A DNA stretch of 64,000 bases from Adiantum capillus-veneris (taxonomy: Eukaryota; Streptophyta; Polypodiopsida; Polypodiales; Pteridaceae), in NCBI GenBank assembly GCA_014529385.2, contig CM043958.1, positions 150,110,793-150,174,792 of the forward strand, given 5' to 3'. Shown here in pieces: positions 1-10,316 of the stretch. Both the position numbers and the translations under genes were made by a program. The notes beneath the pieces were generated by a model. That model was not told the origin of the DNA. It saw only the letters and a program-made list of their open reading frames with translations, and searched no databases. Within the stretch, counting starts at the first letter, position 1, and each line of letters opens with the position of its first letter.

Positions 1-1236
1 GACAGAAGGCAAAGACTGATGCTGGCCAAGGGATCTCTTGTAATGCAAAACCACCTAGAAGAAGAGAACCAAGCCATGAAAATTGAGCTAGAAGCCGTGA
101 AGAAGAAGATGGATGAGGAGTTTAAGAGATGGCAAACAGAAAACGAAGACATCAAGAGGAAGCTCGAGGAGGCAAAAAAAATCAATGTAGATCTAAACGA
201 CTTCCTAGTAAGCATGGGAGATCAAGCGGAAGAGGCAAAGAAGACATTTCAGAAGCAGATAGATGAGTTGAAAGGCCATCAACAAACTGAAGAGCAACAG
301 TTTAGTACCGGGCCAGCGGCAATGGAGGGCATTGACATAGAAAATGTGTCAGATCCAGTGGACACCACCATGCAAGAGGACATCCTTGTGGGACCCTCAC
401 AAGAACCCCAGGATCTGACACAAGAAGAAGAAGAAAAGCTACAGAAGGCAATAGAAGTGATGATAAAATACATGGACAAAGAAGCATTGGAGTGGGAGCA
501 GAGAGTGTTTAAATCTATGACCGATGCCAATATGATTCGGCGTGAATGGCTACAACTGTCTCTTCCATATCCTCTTCTAAAGTATGAAGCTGCTACAATC
601 AACAAACGGATAAAAGAGGAGCCAATAGTGCCATTATACAAAGCCGATATCTCCAAACCAGAAGGAGTTAAGCTTATCGTGGACTCTCAGCCCAAGTGGA
701 GAAAGGCATGGCTCACCAAATATCCGCAATATTTAATACATCTGGTAGAGGCGTCTAAAAGAATCAGAGACAACCTCAGTTTTTGCCCTCTACCAAGGAT
801 GTGGACATGGAAAGCACACGAGCTGTTGTTGTAGAGAAGCCAACCCACATGGCTCAATTACCCGAAGCTGTCAGGCTTGAAGGTAGGCGAGAGAATGAGT
901 GAGCAATACATGGTGAAAACCCTAACGGGCGCCATTAAATTGTTCACTGGCTCGCCTGAACTATCTTGCATCATGCTGAGAAAAATCTGTAAAACCCTTC
1001 TGGTGGTTTTAGAAACCTTTAAACCTGGGCAAGCAACAGACAATATCTTCTTCTTCCAAGATACATACAGATGTGCCTACGATCCGTCTGCTCAGCCTTC
1101 TCACGAGGTGATACATGCACTTTATCAGAGAATTATGTTTTTGCCTTCGTATCACCTCCAGGCCTTTGAAGAAGCCTTCTACATCGGATTCTTCACCATC
1201 AACACAAAGATATTCAGCCCGACATTACTGGCTTAG
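1..1236 (+). pseudogene. Coiled-coil ORF next to a retrotransposon 3' end, one in-frame TAG
   Basis: The frame is open from the window edge, so the 5' end is missing; the first ATG is at 19. It runs to 1236 with a single in-frame TAG at 832-834; codons 835-876 after the stop are open in the same frame. The first ~95 residues are Lys/Glu-rich heptad-like sequence typical of a coiled coil (for example EEENQAMKIELEAVKKKMDE). An acidic linker and a more globular part with Trp, Pro and Cys follow. I recognise no family. The frame ends about 90 bases before a polypurine tract and LTR start, so I infer it is an accessory or gag-like ORF of a retrotransposon and not a host gene. It could instead be a captured host fragment. 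Confidence 0.5.
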
Positions 1237-1322
1237 CATGCGCGATATGAGTCCCTTCTAAAGATGCGTGAAAGCCTCCAGTGAAGAAGCAGCTCTACTG
1301 CCATGTTGGGGACGACATGAAC

Positions 1323-1336
1323 TAGGAGGGGGGGAG
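1323..1336 (+). other. Polypurine tract of a plus-strand LTR retrotransposon
   Basis: TAGGAGGGGGGGAG lies directly before TGTTAGCAGTTGG. A purine run followed at once by a TG dinucleotide is the expected junction between an internal region and a 3' LTR, where plus-strand priming occurs. The preceding GGGGACGACATGA resembles the PPT-proximal block at 61840. Confidence 0.6.
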
Positions 1337-2300
1337 TGTTAGCAGTTGGACACACCTAACGGAGAATGATTGCTCGGCAGGATATTTTTTTTTGTAATTA
1401 TTCTTTAATTGAGAAAAACCGTCATTTTACCTTTGTAAATAGTGGGGCTTGCAGAAGCTTCCAGATTGTATCCCATTTTTGACATTTAGATTGAGTCGAT
1501 GGCTAAATTGGAACCTTAGGGTTTGAGATTGTAAGGTATTTATACCACTTTTGACCTTAAGGAAAAAACCTTTGTCATTTTTAAAGTTCTGTATGTGTGA
1601 GTGAGCGTACTCTGTGTACGAGAGAGAGTGAGAGTTTTATCTTGACGCTACATGTGCACCGGTGGTCGAAATCGAGTACGGAGAAGTGCAGCGTGTTGCC
1701 CCCGATGAGAGCTACACACCAATACCTACATTACGGGTGTACGGTCTGGCTTCGCGAACTCTACCCACGAGCTACATCTGGTGATTTGATTAGCATATGT
1801 TGTCTATTTTTGCATTTCAGCATATCCACGCGTTCGCATTGAGTAGAGCTACGCATTAGGCACTTTAGTTTTTGGAAACAACGACCGGAAAATTTTGACC
1901 AGACATCCTACGCGATTTTGCACCAGGTGTTTAGGGTTGGGATTTTGGTTCATGGACCTTAGGGAGAGCAACATATTGGTGTTAATAGGGTCTCCTTCAA
2001 GTTCTATGGCATTTTGAGAACGTTTAATGGGTATTTGGCTCTTGAAAGCATTGTAGGAAACCTCCTCTTATGCACTCCTGAAGGCTGTAGCTTAGACATT
2101 GGGTAGAGACCTCTGTGGGAAGTAGTCGAGAGTCAGTCGAGTGTAGGTTGACACCCTATGCTTGCTTCCACGCGCCTGCGGGTCAAGCTTCATCCTTAGC
2201 TGACAAACCTTGTTAGGTGAGTTCTCATTGTGCTGACATCCATCGCGGCGTATCCGCCAACAAAGTGGGAGTGAGCGAGAGAAGCCACCAATATCCCATA
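1337..2300 (+). repeat. Probable 3' LTR, right end not determined
   Basis: It begins TGTTAGCAG right after the polypurine tract. A TATA-like stretch, GGTATTTATACC, lies near 1536, followed by a GA-rich 5'UTR-like segment, as in an LTR promoter. No second copy is in the window, so the 3' boundary is unknown; CCAACA at about 2308-2313 is one candidate end. The 5' LTR of this element would lie upstream of the window. Confidence 0.4.
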
Positions 2301-4661
2301 CAAACCTATATACCAACATTTGACATCAATCTTGAAGATGTTGAAATTCAGGGAGACATCATATTTCAATGTAATGAAGTGGAAGAGCTGAAGATAGATA
2401 AAGACATAATGTGTTCTACTGATGAGGATGATGTGATGAATCAATTTTTGATGAATCTTGATGAGGAATATTTGACAGGTGACAGGGGCCGGAAGGTGTT
2501 TGTGTTGACGGAGAAGAGCTTTTTGGTGTTTTGAAGACTGAAAGCCAATTTCTAGGAGTAGATATGTATTATTCAGGTTGTGAAGATAAGGATCTTGACT
2601 TTCAAATCCCTGAATTACCAGTTTTGATACCGAAGGTCCCTGATTTGCGAAGTTTCAAAATTCAGGTCCCTGATCCGCAAATTACTGATTTGCAAAGAAG
2701 TTATGGACCTAAACTTGCTGAATTTCAAAGTCTTTTTCTTTCTCAAGCGAAGATGATCAATAGTCTCTCATTAGAGCTAGAGAATGAGAGGCATTCAAGT
2801 ATGGTTGTGACAACTGAAGCGCTTTCCAAGATCAGTCAAGTTCAAGAAGAGAAGACATCATTGATGGCGGAGCTTTCTCAGGTTCAAACTGAAGCCGACT
2901 TGCATATTTCTTACTATTGTGAAGTTCATGATGCTCTTAAGCAAGTTGTTTTGGATAAGGATAATCAAATTGAGGACTTGAAGTTTCAACTTACTCAAAT
3001 CAAGAATATGGAGTCTTCTTCAAATCTTGATGTTACAGAAGGTTTCTTGAATGATGATGTTGTTATCAATGATCTTTATGATGTTGGTGCTTTTACAAAT
3101 TCAGTCATGGATATTGGAAGTCCATTTTTTTTCAATGAAGTTAATTTTATTGATGATATTCTTGATGATTTATACCAAATTTTTGATGTCAATGATTTTG
3201 TTGATGCTAAGGAGATGGTTTTGACTGATGATTATGCAAGTATTTTGCAAGTTCCTGATGATGGTGAAGTGGGTTTTTCTGAAGATGGTTCTACATTTCT
3301 ATGTGATGTTGCTGATGGAGGAGATGATGTTGATATTCTTATATCTCATTGGTTTTATGTCTTCATGTTTGATGACATAAGGGAAGTTTTTCAAGGAGCA
3401 GAAGTCAAAAGTTTTCAATTTCAGGGAGATATCAATGATTGGACAGTTTTGTAGCTACAAAGTGGATTTCTTTCTATTTTCAAGGAGAAATGTGAGCAAG
3501 CCATCTTGGTGGTGTTTTTTATGTGTAAAGGAGAGTTCAATCTGGTTTTTATGTGTAAAGGAGAGTTCAATCTGTTATTTTTAAGCCTTGAATCAAATCA
3601 GTTTGATGAAGAAGTAGATCAGTTTGATGAAGAAGCAAACCAGTTTTGGTTTTTCCTGAATCAAGATTTTCAGGGAAATCAATTGTTTTGGCATGCGGAG
3701 TCTAAATCAGGTCTTGGAGTGTTGCATCTACATGCAGAGATATTGGATGTGTTCAAGAGGCAGTGTCTAATGGTTTCAAAGTTTGCATCCTACCTTGAAT
3801 CTTTCGTCATTCTTCTTGAAGGGAAAACTGAACATGAACCTGACCCTGAACGTAAACCTGCAACTGAATTTGGATATGTACTTGAATATGAAAATGGGCC
3901 TAAAGACCTGAAATCACTTGAAGAAGAGGAGAGTTTTCTGCTTTGTAGAAGGTATCTCAATTCAAGATATGTGGAGAAAATGAAGACTGAAGTGATGGAA
4001 TACATGAAGGGAGTATGGGAGCATATCAAGGTAAGAATATATGATGTGGTGAGTAAACCATATCAGATGTTTGCAGAGGAGGAGATGAAGGAGGAAAACT
4101 TGTTTATGGAGAAGCAGAATGCTGAACTGAAGCAGCATTATACTGACCTGAAAGGGAAGTTTGAGGACCTGAAGATGCAGCTGCAGTCAAGGAGGCCAAC
4201 AATTTGAGCAGGTGTTTGTTAATAAAAATTTTGAAGTGTTTGCAGGAACTGATGTGGCATCAGGAGTTTAGGAGCATATTACTGAAGACACAGGAAAAGG
4301 TGCAGCTGCAAGACAGGCTAAAGATGTTGCAGAGGAGGACACAGAAGCTGCAGGAGGAATTCACAACTTAAATGATCCAGTGCAAATTATTGTGGATGAG
4401 ATACTCTCTCAGGAGACTGAAAGTACTAAGGAGGCAGTTACAGTTCAGGTGGATGCAAAGGTTGAAGAACTTGACAAGGAAACTCCAACTGCAACAGCAG
4501 TTTCACAACAAACTGAATTCAAGGATAAGCTGGTGGATGAATTCTTGATCAAGGGATATTGTGGGTTCTCACAATGTTTGAGAAACATTGCCCACCAAGT
4601 GTGCCAAATGTTAGTGCCTGATCTGTCAGGACATTCAGGGTATTCAGGATATTATATTTGA
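2217..4661 (+). pseudogene. Long acidic coiled-coil ORF with in-frame TAG stops and frameshifts
   Basis: Three overlapping pieces make one decayed reading frame. Piece 1 (2217-2534) passes by a frameshift near 2510-2530 to piece 2. Piece 2 (about 2531-4207) is open apart from a TAG at 3452-3454. Another frameshift near 4200 leads to a third segment, open from about 4208 to 4661 except for a TAG shortly before 4290. The protein is rich in Asp, Glu and Gln, has coiled-coil-like stretches (such as QVQEEKTSLMAELSQVQTEA), and carries small internal duplications (MCKGEFNL twice; FDEE repeats). No enzyme motif or zinc knuckle is visible. I do not recognise the family. It could be a gag-like accessory ORF of a non-autonomous retroelement or a decayed host gene. 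Confidence 0.4.
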
Positions 4662-4989
4662 ACTATAACTAAGACCTTTAACTTTTGAACCTTAGGGATA
4701 TGTGGACATTAGTACTTATAATTTTGGGTAGTTGTGAATGTGCCTTATGGTATCTGATGGCGTGAGGCAGTTTTGGGATAACTATCGAGGCAGTTCTCTC
4801 TCTCTCTCCTAATCTTGTACTGTTGTTTATGCTCTATAATTGGGTGATGATGATGAAGATAATCTAATGGCAGTCTCTTTTCCTCTTCCTTATGGTGTTC
4901 TTTTCTTATTTACTTTGCAGTATTGTGTATGAATACTCAGTTTATTGTTCCTGATTCCTGTAAACTACATGTTTCCTGCATTGAATACC
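4662..4989. other. Non-coding stretch after the coiled-coil ORF
   Basis: AT-rich DNA with a short TC run near 4797-4807. No ORF, LTR end or repeat recognised; it may be 3' untranslated sequence of the preceding frame. Confidence 0.3.
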
Positions 4990-5013
4990 TGTTAGGGCTG
5001 TGTGCCCCTAACA
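4990..5013. repeat. Perfect 8-bp inverted repeat, possible LTR terminus
   Basis: TGTTAGGG (4990-4997) and CCCTAACA (5006-5013) form a perfect stem around an 8-base loop. Many plant LTRs begin TGTTAG or end CTAACA, so this may mark an eroded LTR edge; no partner copy was found. Confidence 0.3.
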
Positions 5014-5149
5014 ATGCAAACATGGAATGGACTCACACACTAGTGGCGCATCTCTTCTCTCCTTGACTCACACTCTAGTGACTCTAGGACAAAGCTCACA
5101 CCTTACAGTGTCTAGAATCCTTACATAAGAAATATTACAGACTAGTTCA

Positions 5150-5560
5150 TTGACAAAATAACTCCTACACATAAAATCATAAGGAGAATCTGAATCATCC
5201 TTAAGAAGAGAAAGATTTTCATAATCATTGGTGACTAGACCTAGTTGATCTTCGTTCTCAAATAGGTGTGTTTTGTTTTTGTTTCTCCTTTTGGGCCTTA
5301 AAAAATAAGCTTTATGTCCACTTTTGCCACATAGTAGACTTGGTCTTTGGCTTGAGTTTCCATGAGTTGTTATTCAAATCTTTCTTGTTCCTTTGGTGGA
5401 TATTCTCATAGTAGAACTGCTATAAGTTGATCAGAACTTAAAGTTATACTTGCCAAGTGCAAAATTCTTGCCAGATCTAAAGGGTTCTTCCATGTTCTCA
5501 AGAAGAATTTATTTCTTGTCTTCTTTGCCAACAACTTTGTGAATACTTGCTAGCTGAGCT
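5150..5560 (-). pseudogene. Possible Ty1/copia gag fragment with degenerate zinc knuckle
   Basis: Read on the minus strand, the region gives broken frames that include LCGKSGHKAYFL, resembling the CX2CX4HX4C zinc knuckle of copia gag but lacking the first and last Cys. It is followed by a Lys/Arg-rich patch (RPKRRNKNKTH). Upstream, a Lys- and Leu-rich stretch is interrupted by stops. It lies just inside the small inverted repeat at 4990, which would suit one end of a dead copia element. The call rests on a single weak motif. Confidence 0.22.
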
Positions 5561-5939
5561 AGGATTTTCAGAATGATTGATGGACAAGACAAGTCTTAAG
5601 ATCAATGCTCAAGAAACCATAAAAAACAAGAAAACAAGTGTTTGTGGACACTTTCCACAACCTAGTTGCAGTAGAACCTAGGAGTAGGGTAAGTAGAATC
5701 TGACGTGAGATCTCAACTCATTGCTCAGTCCAAAGGAATCATCTGTGAGTTGTTTATGTGAAGTGCAGAATTTCAGGTTTACGGCTTAAAATAGCACCAA
5801 AAGACTGTCAACCATTGAACAGGCTGGAGATTATGCTCATAAAAGTTGTATGAACCAGTGGGTAAGCTTAAAGATGCATTGGAGGTAAATTTTCAAGAGT
5901 TTGTAAAAACTCAAATTATTTATATTTTCTAAAGAGTTT

Positions 5940-7690
5940 ATGCCAAATTAAGTTTTGACTTGACTCACAGGCTTAAAACATGTCACAAAAGGACTGACCA
6001 TTGAAAAAATTGCAAAAATTATTCATTTTAAGTCAAAAGTAAATCATTGTATTTTTTGCTTTTGGGTCAAAAAGACTCTCTGCATGATTACAAACATCTT
6101 TTGTGGAGGCTCATAGAGTTTGGATCACAAAACAGACCAAAAACTTGACAAATTTTGAAATCCGTACTAATTGTCGAGAAATTGTGTCTGACTTGATGAA
6201 TCTTGTTAGAATTCTGTGAAACGTGACTCGGAGGCTTAAAACATGTTACAAAAAGACTGAGTATTGAAAAAAGTGTAAAACATATTCATTTTAGGTCAAA
6301 AGTAAATAATCGCATTTTTTGCTTTTGGCTCAAAATGGATCAAGGTTGATACCAAAGCCTCTATGCATGATTACAAACATCTTTTGTGAAGGCTCATAGA
6401 CTTTGGATCACAAAATAGACCAAAAACTTGATAAACACTAAAATCTGTACTGATTGTCGAGAAATTGAGTTTGACTTGATAAATCTTGTTCAAATTCTGT
6501 GAAACTTGACTCGGAGGCTTAAACATGTCACAAAAGGACTGAGTATTGAAAAAAGTGTAAAAATTGTTCATTTTAGGTCAAAAGGAAATAATCATATTTT
6601 TTGCTTTTGGCTCAAAATGGATCAAGGTTGATACCAAAGACTCTATGCATGATTACAAACATCTTTTGTGAAGGCTCATAGAGTTTGGATCACAAAATAG
6701 ACCAAAAACTTGATAAAAATTGAAAGCTATAGTGATTGTCGAGAAATTGAGTTTGACTTTATGAATCCTGTTCAAATTCTATGAAACTTCACTCAGAGGC
6801 TTAAAACATATCACAAAAAGATTGAGTATTGAAAAAAGAGCAAAAAATGTTCATTTTAAGTCAAAAGTAAATAACCGCAGATTTTGGCTCAAAATGGATC
6901 AAGGTTGATACCAAAGACTCTATGCATGATTACAAACATCTTTTGTGAAAGCTCATAGACTTTGCATCACAAAACAAACCAAAAACTTGATAAACACTGA
7001 AATCTGTACTAATTGTCGATAAATTGAGTTTGACTTGATGACTCTTGTTCAAATTCTATGAAACTTGACTCAGAGGCTAAAGTATGTCACAAAAAAGACT
7101 CAGTATTGAAAAAAGTGTAAAAATTGTTCATTTTAGGTCAAAAGTAAATAATCATATTTTTTGCTTTTGGCTCAAAATGGATCAAGGTTGATACCGAAGA
7201 CTCTATGCATGATTACAAACATCTTTTGTGAAGGCTCATAGAGTTTGGATCACAAAATAGACCAAAAACTTGATAAAAACTGAAATCTATACTGATTGTC
7301 GAGAAATTGAGTTTGACTTGATGAATCTTGTTCAAATTTTATGAAACTTGACTTAGAGGCTTAAAACATGTCAGAGTTTGACTTGATGAACCTTGTTCAA
7401 ATTCTCTCAAACTTGACTCAGAGGCTTAAAACATGTCACAAAAAGATTGAGTATTGAAAAAAGTGCAAAAAATGTTCATTTCAGGTCAAGAATAAATAAT
7501 CGCACTTTTTGCTTTTGGCTCAAAATGGATCAAGGTTGATACCAAAGGCTCTATGCATGATTACAAACATCTTTTGTGAAGGCTCATAGAGTTCGGATCA
7601 CAAAACAGACCAAAAACTTGATAAACACTGAAATCTGTATTGATTGTTGATGAGAAATTGAGTTTGACTTGATAAATCTTGTTCAAATTT
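5940..7690. repeat. ~282-bp tandem repeat, six units
   Basis: The landmark GCATGATTACAAACATCTTT recurs at 6082, 6365, 6647, 6924, 7207 and 7555. Spacings are 283, 282, 277, 283 and 348 bases; the last gap holds an extra partial duplication of about 65 bases near 7370-7430. Each unit also carries GATCAAGGTTGATACC, TTGACTTGATGAATCTTG and AAAAGTAAATAATCG. Units are diverged by scattered substitutions. Weaker echoes (such as GTAAATAATCG and CTTGTTCAAATTCGGTGAAA) continue to about 9720, so the array was once longer. No protein frame is conserved across units. Confidence 0.85.
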
Positions 7691-8151
7691 GGTGAGACTT
7701 GAGAGAGACTTAGTTTAGAGTGTAGAACATGTGTGTATACTCAGGTGAATCGTGATTATTTTCTTTTGCCCAATTTTCAAGTGTTTTTAGCGAACCAAGC
7801 ATACCACAAGTTCTATCATGTTGTATTGAGCACTCACATCAAATTTGGTAAAATTTAGGTCTGTAAAGTGAAAATTGTGGCTAGTTTTGTAAAGATAGTA
7901 TGCAGACACAAAACTGTTGACAAATTGAGCAGGGTTTACCCAAACTTGGTGAAACTTTGCTTGGGAGCTTAAATTGAGTTGCTTTACATGTTTGTATCTA
8001 AAAATAAAAAAATCCAGAAGTAAATAATCGTGATTATTTACAACTGCTTCAAATTTGAGACGTTTTACACAATTGAGTATACCACAAGGTCAAGCATATT
8101 AAGTAAACTCAACATATCAAATTTGGAAAAAAATGGATCACAAAAGTGAGA
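7691..8151. other. AT-rich DNA with degraded echoes of the 282-bp repeat
   Basis: It contains fragments such as CAAAACTGTTGACAAATTGAG and AAGTAAATAATCGTG that resemble the neighbouring tandem units. No gene seen. Confidence 0.4.
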
Positions 8152-9561
8152 CTTAACACTAGGTTGGTAATGGGACACTTTTATGTCCTGTTAAGTGACC
8201 ATTTTCCTTGAATTATGTCAAGAGTTTAAAAATGGATTTTGAGGTGCTATCTATCTAGAAAGTTGTCTCGTGAGCTGAAAAAAACTCGACAGTTTTTTGG
8301 AATATCAGTTCCATCTTTAACCTTGTCCTTGCACAACATTTCACAACCTAAACTGTGTGAAAAAACGGGTCCTGTTTTTGGCTTTTTTCAACTTTTTGCA
8401 ACTATGCCACTCTAGAATTCATTTTTGTGAGTTCTATAATGCTATAGAACTATCTTTAGTAGTCCTCAACATGTCCTGATGCTTCTAGGGAGAAGCATCA
8501 GGACATATAGTTCTATAATGCTATAGAACTATCTTTAGTAGTCCTCAACATGTCCTGATGCTTCTAGGGAGAAATAAATATTAAAGTTGTAAGTTATGAC
8601 CAAATTACAAAAATTGTCAAATCCTGTTTTTTAGCCAATTTTAGCTCTTCTATGATTTTTTTGGTGGATTTTATGATATCCAAATGCATTTTTGATTTTC
8701 TATGTTGCATATTGTAACATAAAGCTACTATTCCTTGAGTTTTGGGGTACCTAATACCCTATTTTGCATAGTACTCAACGATGGTTGATTTTTTCAATTA
8801 TAGAAGAAAACAAAACATTCTAGTATATCAAGTATAGCTTTTTCAATATTGTTAGTTTCTTGTGACAACTACATGCATTTTGTAGGTAGTAACCATATCT
8901 AGTCATAAGAATCAAATTTGGCTAGATATTGAATAGTTTCTATGGGATTCTACAACTCATAATGTTGAACCCAGTTTTTTCATGTTTGCTGTATTTAGCA
9001 CTTCATCTTTGTCCCCAAGATTCCCCTTGGTAAGAGATGTATTATTCTTTTGACATGCTCCATGGCTCCTTATGAACATAAAGGACAATAGGAAACTAAG
9101 AAAACATGCATATATTATTTGTATTGAGCGTGGCTATAGAAACTTTGATGATAGGTTTGCAGAATGGTAAAAATTCAACCTTTTTGTACCTATTTATTTT
9201 GGAAAAACAAAAAATAGTGAGCGAGAAGCAATCATATGTTATGATCACCAACCCATTGAAGTTAACTAGGGAATTTATCTCAAGTCCTACAAAAATCTCT
9301 AATCTTATTTTTATGCAACAAAACATAAGAAATGACTATTTTGATGAAAATGCAATGTTCCATCAACTTTGGAGGCTTGGTGTGACCAAAAGATGAGAAA
9401 TTTTACAAGTTTCTTATTTTTTCCATGTGTAGTAGGCCTTGAACTATAACCTCATGAAAGGATTTTACAAAATGAGTGGATCTACTATGATTTTGGAGGT
9501 TTTTTTCAAAACCCTGAAAGGACACTTTTATGTCCTCTTAGGTTACCAACCTAGTGTTAAG
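8152..9561. mobile_element. Candidate TTAA-flanked non-autonomous DNA transposon, ~1.4 kb
   Basis: CTTAACACTAGGTTGGTAA at 8152-8170 is matched, reverse-complemented and without mismatch, at 9543-9561. Because TTAA is palindromic, the ends can be read as a 14-base inverted repeat CACTAGGTTGGTAA bounded on both sides by TTAA (8153-8156 and 9557-9560). TTAA target duplication is the hallmark of piggyBac-type elements. Just inside each end is GGACACTTTTATGTCC, itself nearly palindromic. The outer flanks still resemble the 282-bp repeat family, as if the element had inserted into it. The interior is AT-rich with no transposase frame. The CACTA-like start could suggest the CACTA superfamily, but no 3-base direct duplication is present. 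Confidence 0.55.
8431..8573. repeat. 64-bp direct duplication around a perfect 16-bp hairpin
   Basis: Bases 8431-8494 recur at 8510-8573. Between them lies a 15-base linker that completes a perfect inverted repeat: ATGTCCTGATGCTTCT (8471-8486), loop AGGG, then AGAAGCATCAGGACAT (8491-8506). Each direct copy also contains the small inverted repeat TTCTATA-ATGC-TATAGAA. The combination looks like a replication template switch. Confidence 0.9.
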
Positions 9562-10316
9562 CCAGATTCTTGAAAACTTAGTCTGTGAACACTTAATAGT
9601 TGATAGCTTGGACAAATCTTGTTCAAATTCGGTGAAATTTGTCCAGACATCATAACAATGTGTTTATATGGCAAAACAAGCCTAAAAATTGAGAAAATTT
9701 GAGAAAAGTAAATAATAATTATTTTTTTAACTTTTGAGCTCTAGAGACAAGATTTTGGACTTTTGAGCTTATACAGTGTTAGAACAACATAATATAAGGC
9801 CACTGGTCAAGTTTGGATTCCATCGGGTCCAAATTGGTACATGTTAACTCAGTTCTCAGGTTGTAGATTAGTCCTTTATCTCTTTGCAAGGGTAGAATTT
9901 GGAAAGCTTATTTGCTGACTCACTTAGCTCATATTGAAGTGATATACACACACCAATCACAATAGTTAGCAAAAAATTGAGCCGTTTGAGCGAACAATAA
10001 AAAACCTATCAAAATGGGATCAAGCATATAAAAGTGCAGTTCAAAATGGAATTTTAGTAAAATCAATCCATTAGGGCAGTTTCGCGCATGGAACTTGCGA
10101 ATCGGGGCACAAATCACATTGGACAGCAGGTTAGGTTATTCAAGGCCTAGATTTCCATCATTTTAAATGATGCAAAGTTTTGATACTTTCGAGCTAGAGT
10201 TAACCAACTCTTGTGAGTCTAAGAGCAATCAACTTCCAAAAGTACTTTGGCAAAACCAGTCTTATCAAACTCGAGCAGGAGTAATTTTGCTAATCAACAC
10301 CAGGATCTACTAAGAG
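9562..10316. other. AT-rich intergenic DNA
   Basis: It contains a degraded echo of the 282-bp repeat near 9600-9725 and otherwise nothing I can assign. The short open frames here lack any recognisable motif. Confidence 0.4.

Noticed and set aside
5940-7690. Regularly spaced repeats suggesting CRISPR
   Set aside because: Units are contiguous and diverged, ~282 bases long, with no spacers; the window is eukaryotic.
9106-9396. 96-codon plus-strand ORF
   Set aside because: AT-rich, inside the candidate TTAA element, no transposase motif, overlapped by an equally plausible antisense frame.
8152-9561. CACTA superfamily assignment
   Set aside because: The ends begin CACTA, but no 3-base direct duplication flanks them; TTAA on both sides fits better.
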